Of a DNA stretch of 64,000 bases, positions 1 through 11,036 are shown piece after piece. Position 1 is the stretch's first letter, and each line of letters opens with the position of its first letter. The stretch comes from Drosophila persimilis (lineage: Eukaryota; Arthropoda; Insecta; Diptera; Drosophilidae), in NCBI RefSeq assembly GCF_003286085.1, contig NW_020825288.1:13826001-13890000 (forward strand). Direction: 5' to 3'. The notes under the pieces are model-generated. The model had not been told where the DNA came from. It saw only the letters and a program-made list of their open reading frames with translations, and made no database searches. The position numbers were made by a program, and so were the translations under genes.

Positions 1-3000
1 TCAGCTCCAGGACATGCGCCTCGGCCATTTCGTTGATGTAGGTGGCGGCTGCCTCCACGGCTGCCGTTTCCTCGGCCGTGGCCTCGAACGCAGAGGGCGC
101 CGAGGAGGAAGAGACTGCTGCTGCCGCCGCAGTGGTGGCCAGGACATCCTCCACCATCTGCTGGTAGCCGGCGGCTGTGGCCTCCACTTCGGCCGTCGTC
201 GCTGTGGCTATCGAATCGGCACAGTCGTCGTTCGTGAGGTTGTCCAGGATCTTGCTGATCTTCTCCTTGACGGCCGGCTCCTCGCTGTCGGACATCTCGT
301 GGTCGTTGCACGCGGACGTGGCCATCTTCAGGCTGAAGTCGTCGTCCTCGTCCTCATCGTCGTCGAGATCTTCGTCGTAGGGATTGTCCGTGTCCATGGG
401 CACCGAGGGCTCCTGGTAGCTGTGCTTTTCCAGCAGGTAGCCATTGCTCACCATCTGGTGCTGGTGCTGCTGTTGCTGCTGCTGCTGGATCAGGAGAACT
501 TCGCTCTTGGCCTCCGGCTGCTGCTTCTCGTACAATCCCTCCATGTAGATGGACTCTGTGGGCTGCTGCTGCTCCTCCTCCTCCTCCTCCTCTTCCTCCT
601 GCTCCGGGTCCTCCTCCAGGATGGTGGCCATCGAGGTCAGAGCGATGCTCTCCAGCGCAGCGGCCGCCTTCAGCTCTGCCTCGTAAACAGGCGACGGCAA
701 GGGCGATGGCGAGGCTACCGTCTTCTGGGCGTAGCACTTGGACACGCTGGATATCTGGAGGTTCACCTGCTGCTCCACGAGGGGCTTGGGCGGCGTGGGC
801 GACGGCACCACGGGCTCGTTCGGCAGCGGCGCTGGCTCCTGGCGCTGCTGCATCGGCAGCACGCGGTTCGTGGGTCGACAGTTGATGCTGGTCGTGGTGC
901 TGGTGGTGCTCGTGCTCGTCATGGTGATGCTGGTGCAGGGCGTCGCCTGCAGCTGCAAAGGATTCACCACATTGGTGGGCAGGCAGCTGCTCCCAGCAAA
1001 GTGCTGCAAGCGATTGATCATCTCCGGCTGCTGCTGCTGCTGCTCGAGCACTTGGGTTTCCATCACGAACTGCGCGGCCATCGATGGTGGCGCCTCTGCA
1101 ATCGTGATGATGGGCATCGCTGGCTGGGATTGCGGCTGCTGTTGGATGAGTATCTGTTGCTGCTGCTGCTGTTGCTGTTGCATTTGCTGCTGTTGCATCT
1201 GTTGCTGTTGCTGCGGCTGCTGCTGCATCAGTTGTTGCGGCTGCTGTGGCCGATGCTGCTGCTGCTGCTGTTGTTGGATGATCGTCACCTTGGCGGGCAC
1301 TTGGCTAATCACCGGAGGATGCTGCACCTGTGGATGTTGCTGCTGGTGCTGCTGCTGCTGCAGCTGCACGACAGGCATCGCCTGTGGCTGCTGCTGCTGT
1401 TGCTGCTGCTTGGGCGTGGGCTTCATCAGCTTCGGCTTCACCTCCAGCTTGTGGATGGGCCGTATCAGATTCGTCTTCTTCTGCAGCGGCTTCGAGGCGA
1501 TGCTGGGCGGTGCTCCGCATGCGGATCCCGCCGTGGCCTTGCTCTTCATCTGCCCCTGGGATCCGCCACCCTGTTGCTGTTGCTGCTGCTTCCCTGCCGC
1601 CGCTGCTGCCGCGTTCTTCAGCTGCTGCTGCTGCTGCTGGGCCTGCTGTGTGGCTATGCTCGTGGGCAGCACCTTGTTCACTACCTGGGGCTGTGGCGGC
1701 ACCTTTCCTACGCCCCCACCACCACCAGCGGAGATGTTGTTGGCCTTTGCATTCGCGGCTCGCTTCATCTGCGTCACGGGCGGAATCTTGGCGGTGACCA
1801 CCAGAGGGGCGGAGGAGTACTCCGCCGACGAGGATGTCTGCGGCACCGTCTGGAACTGAAAGCTGGCATTCTGCAGCAGCTCTTCCTGGCTCTGCTGCTG
1901 TTGCTGCTGCTGCTGGAGCACACTGGCGGCATTCAGGAACGTACTGCCACTGCCGTCTGCCGCATTGTTGAGCACCACATAGCCGGCGGGCAGATCCACA
2001 ATCGGTTCGATTTTGCTCGCCTGGAACACCTGCGTCGTGGTGGCCGAGAAGCTGGCGTTCTGGCTGAGGACCCCCGGCATTGCTGTCGACACGAACTGCT
2101 GCGAGGACATCACCGTGTTCTGGACGATCGTCTCGAGGCCGTAGTACATGGGCTGCGTGGCCAGGATGACCTGCGGTCCCCCGGTGGCGAACTCCAGCCC
2201 TGTCGTGCCGCCTCCTGTGGCTCCGCCCAGGATGAGCGGCTGCTGGACATTCTGTCCATTCTGGATGGCACTGCCGTCCCCCGCCGCCGATGTCGTGGCC
2301 AGCTGCAGTGTCTGCGGCTGGATGAGGGTTCCGATCACCTGCGGCTGCGACTGCAGCATCTGCAGGCCCGAGTTGGAGGGCGCCGTGGTCAGCACCAGAT
2401 TCCCGCTGGCGTCCGTCTGCAGGTAGGTGGTGGTGGCCCCCCCGCCCGGGGCGGCCGTCAGGAATGTGGGCGCCGCCTGGGCCTGCGGCTTGAAGTCGCT
2501 CGTCGTCGGTATCGATATGTACTGCAGCGGCTGGCCCTGGCTCCCGTCCCCCGTCACGAACGAGATGATGTTCTGCGGCTGGGTGTGCTGCGGCAGGATC
2601 AGCTGCGGATGCTGCTGCTGGGCATTGCTCTGGAAGAGGAGCTGCGGCTGCAGCATGCCCTGCCCCAGCAGCTGTCCATTGCTGGCCACCGTGATCCCCG
2701 GGTGCTGCTGCTGCTGGTGGTGCACCTGGTGCTGGTGGTGCACCTGGTGGTGCTGCTGTGGCTGCGGCTGCAGCTTCGCCTGGATGGGCTTCACCTGGTG
2801 ATGGCCCCCGCCGGACTTGAGTTGCTTCTGCTTGGCCGCCGCCGTCGCCTGCTGGCCGGCCTTGGTGGCCACCGTCTTGAGCGGTTTGCCGGCCCCATTC
2901 AGCGGCAGGACGATCTTCTTGTCCGAGTTGGTGGCCTGCAGCGTCTGGTAGGTGGCCGCCGGCGCCGCTGTCGTCGTCGCCTGCATCGTCTGCGGCAGCT

Positions 3001-6000
3001 GGATGAACTGCTGGGTGCCATCCGGGTTGGTGGACACCGCGATGAGCTGTGGCTGCTGTTGGGCCGCCACCTGGGGCTGCGACAGGGTGAAGCCTCCGCC
3101 CAGATTGGCCGCGAGACTCTGCAGGGAGTTGGCGTATATCTGCAGCTCGTCCGTGCCGTTGGCCGTCGCCTGGTGGGTCGTCGGCTGCGACGACAGGAAG
3201 AAGCCGTTGCCGAGCGACTGCGGCTGCAGCTGCAGCTGCTGCAGGCCCTGGAGTCCGAACTGGCCCAGGGATCCCAGGCTCTGCACCTGCGGGAAGGAGG
3301 TCGTCTGCAGGTAGTTGAGTCCCCCGACATTTCCCAGCGTGGCAGCGGCCAGGGCCTGCTTCTGCAGCTCGTTGAGGCTCTCGGCGCTCAGCTGCTGGGC
3401 GTGTGCGTGCTCCGACTCCGATTCGCTGGCGGACATCTGCTCGCAGTTGGGCAGATGCCGCTGGAAGGAGTCGTAGTTGCGGTACGTGCACTGGCACCGA
3501 TCGCACTTCACCTGTCCCGTGAACTGCGCCGTCGACAGGTTGCCGTCGCCCCCGATGATGCGGAACTCCGTTATGGAGTCGTCCACGCCGTCCATCTGCA
3601 TGATGCGCATCTTGGCGGGCTCCTCCCTGGCTCCCTCCGGGCCACCGGACTTCTCAAAGTACCGCTTGGCCGCGCTCCAGGTGAAGGTCTTGCTGCGCAC
3701 CGTGGACGTGGAGGCCTCCTCGCTGACCGACTGCCTCCGCGAGACCCCGGCGACGGTGGCCATCTCCTTCTTGGAGCGCTGCTGATTGCTCAGGCTGAGC
3801 AGGACGCCCTCGGCCAGGTTCTTGGACAGCTTGCGCCGCTTAATGGCCGCCACACTGTTGCCGTCCAGCTTCGGCCAGGCGCGCGTCTTGAGCACCTGCA
3901 CCTGGGTGGAGCTGCGGGCGGCGGCGCAGAGCATGGCATCCTCCACGGGATTGCTGGCGGGCCAACAGCTGCCGCCTCCGCCGGCACCGCCGCCCGTCAG
4001 ACTGTTGTTTGAGTTGCGGGTGTCCTCGTCGCAGATGGGATGCGGCGTCGCCTGGTGCGATCCTGCTGGTCCGTTGGTGCCGTCCTTCGACTGCTCGCTG
4101 ATGGCAAACAGGTCGGACTTGTCCGCCAGATCCTCGTACATGAAGATGTCCAGCATGGAGATGCCGTCGAGCAGCTCGTGCGGCAGATCCTCGAATATGG
4201 CATCCTTGATCTCTGGCGGCAGCAGGTCTGCATTATGTTGCGGCTCCTCCTCTGTGTTCTCGTCCGGCGGGACACACGAATTGGGATGCGGATGCGGATG
4301 GGGATAGTCGCTCCATCCGTCTGCGCCGTCTGTGGCGCCCAGGAGGTCGCTCCTTGAGGCCAAGCTGCTGTGCCAGCGGGCGATCTGCGCTAGTCCCAGC
4401 TGCACCACGTGGCCATTGGGATTCGAGTGGTCCACCGTGTAGTTGCGTCCCACGTCCAGTGCGGTGAGGGTCGAGGAGCAGCTGTTCTGGATGGTGGTGC
4501 GCACCGTGTACTCCACGATCTTCCAGGGCTCCTTCGAGGACCAGTATAGGCGGCTGCACAGGAAGTTGATGGGGACAACCGCCTCGTAGGAGTCGGAGAA
4601 GCGCGGCACAACGGTTCCCAGCTGCCGCACCTCCAGGGATCCGATGTGGAACTGCACCTTCGCCGGGTCTATGAGCTTCTTCCGCTTGCGGTCCAGTTCC
4701 ACGTAGACGGGGCGGGAGACCTCATAGTTGGACTCGTACGTGACGCTGGGCGAGCCATTGGCCCTGAGGGCGTTGCCATTCCTCGCATGCGTCGGACAGT
4801 ACATGGACTTGTCCGTGAGGAAGGCGCACTCGATGCTCCGCGCGCAGGGGTAGTGGTAGTGCTCCCCGCAGGAGCGCACATTGCAGCCAACGGTGGCGCC
4901 GCGATTCCCGCAGACGGTGCACTTGATCATCCGCCCGCGGGCCACCGCACTGTGGACATTCTGCAGCGACCCGTCGATCTCCTCGAACACCTCCGCGGAC
5001 CACATGGCGCAGTTCGTGTGCACCCAGCAGTCGTGGCCGCAGTACAGGAGTCGCGCCTCCTCGCCCGAGAGCCCCTCGCCGCTCTTGCGGCAAAAGAGGC
5101 AGACGCGCGTGTCCAGCCGCATCTTGATGCCGCAACAGCTGCCGAGATCGTCCACCTCCTCGAGGGGTATGTCCAGCACGCCCGCGCGGGCCACCTGCGA
5201 CGAGGACGAGTGCTCGGCGTAGACGGAGGCGGAGGCGCAGGGCCCGGCCTCCTGCTGATGCTGCAGCTGCAGCTGGTCCTCGTAGCGACTCGACTCGAAC
5301 ATGTCATCCTCGAGGGCGTCCGTGCAGGCCTTCGTCTCGTTCTGGAACCAGGGGAACTGCTCGCTCAGCAGCTCCTTGTAGGCAATGTCCAGCTCGTCGC
5401 AGTGGCTCTGCTGGATCACCTGGCTCATGTCGTAGTTGAATTCCGCCAGCGAGACGTACGCGTTGCCCGCAATCTTCTGCTTGATGTCCACGAGGCTGAA
5501 CGAGTGCGACAGCGGCTGTTGCTGCTGCTGCTGACAGGAGCAGGAGCAGGCCTTCGTCGCAGCGGATCTGCCCTTGGAATTGTGCAGATTGACGTTCCGG
5601 GACTGCTCCTTGAACTCGTACACGTCGTCGCTGTTCTGCGACTCCCCGTCGCTGCCGAGGCCGTTGTCCGAGCCGCTGCTGAACTGCAGAGCCTTCGGCT
5701 GCAGCTTGCCCTGGCCCTGGCCCTGGCCTTGGCCGTTGGCGGCTGCCGCGCCACACGTGCAGCGCAGCTTCTTCCTGGGACTGAGCTTGAGGAGGGCGCA
5801 CGCCTGTCGCGACTTGCTGAGCAGCTTGAGGACACTGTACAAACTGGCTTTGAACTCCTCCATCACCGCCTGCCGCCACTCGTCGGCCTTCAGGCGCGAG
5901 CTGTCGCGGCGGGCGCACCGCTTGCAAATGAACTCGATCGATTCGGGCAGGGTGCTGAGCAGATTGTACTGCTCGTCGCTGAGGCCCTCGCACTTGGAGT

Positions 6001-9000
6001 GCACCCACTGGTTGCAGTCGCCGCACTCCATCATCTTCAGGTCGAAGTCGTTGTCGTCGTAGCACTTCTGGCAGATCGGGCAGTAGTTGCCCTTCTTCCG
6101 CAGCTTGAAGCAGCCCGTGCACATGGGCAGGTTGCCCACGAACTTCGACACCTTCGTGGTGCTGCAGGACTTGCACTTCAGGCAGTTCACGCAGATGAGA
6201 GGCCTGTCCGCCCCGAGGAGCCGCTTGCTGGTGCCCAGGCACGTGCTGTGGTAGTTCTTCTGGCACTTCTGGCACTTGACCTTCGAGCCCGAGGACATGT
6301 TGCAGGTGTAGCACACTGTGCAGCGCGGGCACAGCCAGTTGAGGCGCTGCGTCAGCTGATTGAGCGACGAGTGGGCGCCACTCAGCGACGTCTCCAGCAG
6401 GCTGTTCATCAGCGTGGTGTCCTCGAAGGAGCTGTGCTTCAGGTTGTACTCGTCCTGCACGCAATACTGATGATACGGCTCGCAGCAGCAGGCGCAGAAG
6501 ATCAGCGGATCCAGCCCCGTGGATCCGCACAGGAAGCACAGCGCCCGCTGGGCCACCGTCTCGGTGACGATCAGGCCGAAGCCCGTCTGACAGACCTCCG
6601 CCGGGTCGTAGTTCTCCCAAAAGTCTATCGATATGAGAGTCCGCTGCTGCTGGTGGTGGTGCTGCTGCTGGCGATCCTTTGTCCTTCGACTGGCTCCGAC
6701 TGCGACTCCCGCTGCCAGCACGGACGACGACGCCGACTGTTGGCTGCTGCTGCTGTTGGCGCCGCCCGTGATGATGTCTCCGTTCCTGGGCTTCAGGCTC
6801 GAGGCGGAGGAGGTCGTCACGGCGGCTGCGTTTCTGGTTGTGACTTTCACTCCTGCCGCTCCCTTCTTAGCCTCTGTTTGAGTATTCTTGGCCTTGGTGT
6901 CTTCACTGGAGAGAGACGTTGTCGTTGTGGCTGTCGTTGTCGTGCAGGTGGCACAATTATCGTTTTCATCCGTCAGCATGGGAGCTGTCTTGTCGGCAGC
7001 TCCTCCAGATGATGGCTCTGCTGGACCATCGTTCTGCTGCTGCTGCTGCTGCTCCTCCTCGACCTGATCCTCGCCAAAAGTGGCCAGTGGCTGACCCAGA
7101 ACTATGGAGGCACTGCGGCAGACATGCTTCACCCGGGGGCCCTTGAGGTCAATCCTTTGCCTCTTTAGGGTGTCCCCCTCTTCCGCCTGGGCTGCTCCTG
7201 TGGCCTCCTGTTCTGGCTGCTGCTGTTCTTCCTTTTGCGGAGCTTCTGTGGCAGGCGTTTCTTCTGAAGATTTCTCCCTTTCGCTGTCCAGCTCCCTGGC
7301 CTTCTCCTTTTCCCTTTCCTTCTCCTGTTTGCTCGCCTTTCGCGTGGCCTTGGCCTCTGGATTGGGACTAATCGCAGGCACCTCTGTGGAGACGGAGGCG
7401 GGCACCTTCTGATCCGTCGCACTGGTAATCTTCAGGAACAGGGGCTTCTCGAGGATGGCTGGTCGCAGGAGTGGCGTGCTGCCAAAGGTCACATTGTTCT
7501 CGGCCAAAGGATTCGCCTTGATGGACGTCAGCGCCGACACTGGAGCAGACGTGGCATCTGCATTCGATTTCCACTTGACGGAGGACACAGCCGCCCCAGA
7601 GGAGGAGGAGGAGGATCCGTTGCTCCCATTCGAAGAGCTGGGCGCGAATCGTAGGCTTCCTCCGACCCCTGTGGGCGACAGCAGTTCCGCTCCAGACTTG
7701 TTGTCCCTGGGCGCCATATTCGCTGGCAGGATGGCCGCCAATCGACTCCTGTGCGCCGCCGGCAGCTGGAACGAGACGAGGCACTTCTTCAGCCAGCAGG
7801 CGGTGCAGCGCTCCTTGTAGAGCTTCTTGAAGTTCTTCAGGAGGCTGCTCTTCGGCGAATGAATGCTGCAGGTGGTTCCTGGGGGGAGGATACAGGCAGA
7901 GATTAGTTGGGGCATCATCTCTGACACAGATCTCAAGGGACTCGTACCCTCTGTTCCTTTGCACTGCAGCTGCGTGGGGCCCGAAGTGCCCGCGGCACTG
8001 GCTGAGGCCGAGGCGGACGAGGAGTTGGCCGATATGGATTTCTTTGTCATCTTCGAGATGAATTTGCGGCACACATCGCACGCCACGATCCCGTACTTGC
8101 GTTCCTGGGCCACCTCCTTGCTGCTGACGGCTGTGCAGCACACAGCACAGGTCGTTGAGGCACCTATCAAGGGGCGGGGGGGAACCAAGGGATTAGAAGG
8201 GGTTTCAAATGGGTGGGGGATGCTCTCACCTGTCGACGCGAGTGTCCCGAAGGACACGCCTGCTGTTGGCGGAATGGCACTGTGAGGGGATGTGGCGCCA
8301 AAGGCAGCGGTCGGCTTGGTGTCCATCTGCACCTGGAGACGCGGCTGCCAGAGCACAAAGCTGCTACTGCTGCTGCTGCTGCTGCTGTTGTTGTTGAGCT
8401 TCAGGCCCCCAAAGCTGGGAAACGTCTCCTTTCTGGCGGCGGAGGCGGAGGAGGACGATCCCGGCTCCGATCCCAGGCCAAAGTAGTTCTTGGGCTTGGC
8501 CTTGGGTGTGGGATTCCGGACGATGGCCCCCTCTTCGAGCAGCCGCTTGTTGGGCTTGATGATCCTCGAGGAGCGGGTGCTACGCTTTGGCAGGACAAAG
8601 TGCGTGTCCAGCACGAGCTGCTTCTCCTCGGAGGAGGAGGACGAGTCCTTTTCGGGCAACTCCTCGCCGGCACTCTTCTCCGAGGCAGCCTCGTCGTTGT
8701 CCTGCTCCTGGTCGTCGTCTTCCTCCTGCTGTTCGTCGGCCTCATCGCTTCCCTCGTCCTCCTCCATGTCCTCGTCCTCCGAGTCGTTGCGTCGGAAGGT
8801 GACGGCCTCCGACTCGGCCTCATCCTCCTCCATGGGCGCCCCAAAGGCCCGCGAGAAGCCAAACACATTCGGGGCTCCTCCTGCCTCCTGGCCCGCTGCT
8901 TGCGGGGCCGATCGAAACTTGAGCGAATTGAGTTTGTCGATGTTCGAGTTCACGTTGAGTATCTTGGAGAGAATGGAGGGCCGGACGATGCACTCGCCGC

Positions 9001-10921
9001 TGCGGGAGTAGGCCATTGCCCGGTTCAGCGAGTCCTTCTTCATGATCGAGACGAGGGGCGTGCGATTGTCCGGATTGTAGAACCGCTTCACCACCGACTT
9101 GTCGTCGCTCGTCTCGAGGACATTCCTGAATGTCACAGTTTTCTTCTGTTTGACGGGAGCAGAAGCAGGAGCAGGAGCTGTCGCTGTGGCCGTTGTTGAC
9201 TTCGGACTGCCTCCTGCTGCTGGTGCTCCGCCTGGTCCTGGTGCTCCACCTGATGCTGCTGCTCCTCCGTTTCCAGCTGCTGTGGCCGCTGAGGCCTCTG
9301 CGGCCCCTCCTTCGCTGGGCATTTCGCTCAACCTGCGCTTCTGCAAGAGTGCGAAACGGAAAAGGGCGTTCATAAAAAGGGTTCGGATCGGGGGTTCCGC
9401 CACAAAATCAATAATTCATGCACTAACTGACTACGGGGCTCGGTAGAGGTAAGCAAAAGGGCGGATAGATAGGATGGGGGGGAAACAAACTCGAAAATGC
9501 AAGCGAAAGAAGAGGCAGGAAAGGAGGAAAGCAGAAAAGAAGCAGGAGTAAGGACAGCAGGGGAAGGGGAGAGGGGTATACGGCTATGGCTACGGTTTAA
9601 GGCTAAAAACAAGTTACTAAGTATCTGCCACCGAATGGGGTACACACCCCAGACACGACAGACACGACACCACATGTGGAAGTTGCAAAGAGCGCTAAAA
9701 CGTCATAAAAGCCAATTAAGCAGGTAAGCGAGCGATGCAGCGGAGAGGGGAGAGTGGAGAGAGGGCTCCCTCTTCTTTATTTACATTCTGTGGGGCGGAG
9801 GGGAAATGGTAATATCAGGATGGGGGTTGCAGCACACGCAATCCCCAGGCCAACAGAAAATCTGTGGCAGGTATCAGGGCGGGGAAGAGGCCAGAAGGGG
9901 GGATGGGGAGGGGTAGCGTTGGAAAAGCGGCTTAAACTTATTCATAAATAAAGCGAAACACAGAGCCAGAGAGCAGCCACCACACACAACAAACGAGACT
10001 TACCAATGGAACATCTTCGCCCGATTCCACCACAGACCTGGGGTTCCCGGCTCCTACTCCGCCTCCTCCTCCTCCTCCTCCTGCTGCTGCTACTGCTGCC
10101 CCTCCACTAGGTGAGACGCCGCCAGGTGGCAATGTCGTTGGGGGAGACACTGCCACAGCAGAAGAAGCAGAAGACGTTGAGGCAGAGCAGGGGGAGGGGG
10201 CGGGCACAGAGCTGGCAGAGGCAGAGGCGGAGGTGGAGGCGGATGCGGATACAGCGGGGCAATTAAGTTGCAATTGTTGTTGCTGTTGCTGCTTCAGTTT
10301 CGATGTCGAGGGCAGCATCACCTCGCCTCGGGCCAGATTCAAGTTCTTGAACTTCTTGTTGCCCCCCTTTCGGGCACGTTGCAGCAATGCACTGCTGACC
10401 ACAAAGGGACCGGCAGCGGCGGCGGCGGTGGAGTGGGCTGTCGTTGTTGTCCTCTTTTCGCCATTGTGGCTGCCACTGGCACTAGCACTGTCATCGTCTT
10501 CATCCTGCTCCTCCTCCTGGAGATCCTCAGAGTTCTCAGCGGTTGCACTCTTGTGATGCGTACCTCCGCCTCCTCCTCCGCCATTCACCCCGCTGCCATT
10601 GGTGGTGCCTCCTGTCGATCCATTGCTGCCACTGCCACCGCCACTGCTGCTGTTGTTTGTGGCTTCAGAGCTGCCACCGCCGCCTGTTCCACTGATGGAG
10701 GCACCGCCTGGGGCATTGTCATCCTCGTCGTTATCACAATTGTTGCCCTTCTCCCGCGCAGCCGCCGATCCAGCGCTCTGTCCACTCTGCTGCTGCTGCT
10801 GTTGCTGCTGTTGCTCCGTTGTTGCTTCGGTGGCAGCAGCATCTTCCTCCAATTGCAGGACACTTATCCGCTTACGATTGATCGACTTGGAGGGTTTCCC
10901 GGGAAACTTGGAGCGGCCCAT
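1..10921 (-). CDS. trx: Trithorax (MLL-type histone H3K4 methyltransferase), 5' part, truncated at the left window edge
   Basis: Exons, read leftward: 10921-10004, 9340-8230, 8163-7948, and 7878 to beyond position 1; all junctions are GT-AG and in frame (phases 0, 1, 1). The window encodes 3,374 residues. The D. melanogaster protein is about 3,700, so FYRC and SET lie outside. Domain order seen: a basic start (MGRSKFPGKPSKS) and polyQ/Gly/Ser tracts (1-306); acidic low-complexity segments; a nuclear-receptor-like Cys finger around 680-780 spanning exons 3-4; three clustered PHD fingers (about 1195-1410); a degenerate bromodomain region (about 1415-1610); an extended PHD (about 1660-1780); FYRN (about 1824-1878); a Taspase1 site (2176-2182); a CxxC...HxxxC finger (about 2205-2229); then a very Gln-rich region. 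Trithorax maintains active Hox expression in the nucleus as an H3K4 methyltransferase and Polycomb antagonist. In D. melanogaster alternative splicing of the first coding exon gives two isoforms, which may apply here. The start is the first ATG after an inferred splice acceptor at 11,035. Confidence 0.97.
1146..1281 (-). repeat. Densest polyglutamine (CAG/CAA) tract in trx
   Basis: On the plus strand this is almost uninterrupted CTG/TTG triplets, broken by a few CAT and CGG. In the trx frame it encodes Gln-rich stretches such as QQQQQMQQQQMQQQ. Similar shorter tracts lie near 466-490, 1330-1410, 1618-1660, 1893-1917 and 10793-10823. The mixture of CAG and CAA is what purified, slowly evolving polyQ tracts look like. 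Confidence 0.9.
3578..3598 (-). other. trx: Taspase1 cleavage site in Trithorax
   Basis: Codons read Q-M-D-G-V-D-D at residues 2176-2182. This matches the family consensus Q-[hydrophobic]-D / G-[A/V]-D-D, cut between D and G in MLL1 and in fly Trx. Cleavage would separate the N-terminal fragment with PHD, ePHD and FYRN from the C-terminal fragment with FYRC and SET, which re-associate through FYRN-FYRC. The frame was checked against the surrounding exon. Confidence 0.85.
9341..10003 (-). other. trx intron between coding exons 1 and 2
   Basis: 663 nt with donor GTAAGT next to 10004 and acceptor TTGCAG next to 9340. It is purine-rich near 9,500-9,590 on the plus strand and holds no recognisable coding or RNA feature. 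The other two trx introns are short: 8164-8229 (66 nt) and 7879-7947 (69 nt). Confidence 0.85.
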
Positions 10922-11034
10922 AATAGAGTTGTTCTTCCGCTTGTTTGTTGCATTTGCCTTCGATTGCGGGGGGCACACGATAGGGGTATCACTTGGATAT
11001 CGGAGCAGGTTGGCGCTTTCCTGGCTCCCACACA
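10922..11034 (-). other. trx 5' UTR segment with probable upstream splice acceptor
   Basis: Just upstream of the trx ATG the minus strand reads CTCTCTTCATACAG followed by TGTGTGGG, a good 3' splice site with AG at 11,035-11,036. The exon carrying the start codon probably begins at 11,034. The reading frame is open further upstream, but in-frame extension would bring in low-complexity sequence unlike the known Trx N-terminus, so I treat it as untranslated. Confidence 0.55.
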
Positions 11035-11036
11035 CT

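Noticed and set aside
1305-3506. 733-codon minus-strand open frame within the trx exon
   Set aside because: It is out of frame with the trx frame checked at five points (3598, 5122, 5428, 6031, 7876) and is low in complexity (Ala/Pro/Gln/Arg).
4646-7012. 788-codon plus-strand open frame
   Set aside because: Antisense shadow of the PHD, ePHD and FYRN coding region; no recognisable domain and no promoter.
8213-9199. 328-codon plus-strand open frame
   Set aside because: Antisense to trx exon 2; its Leu/Gly/Arg-rich composition follows from acidic and Ser-rich sense codons.
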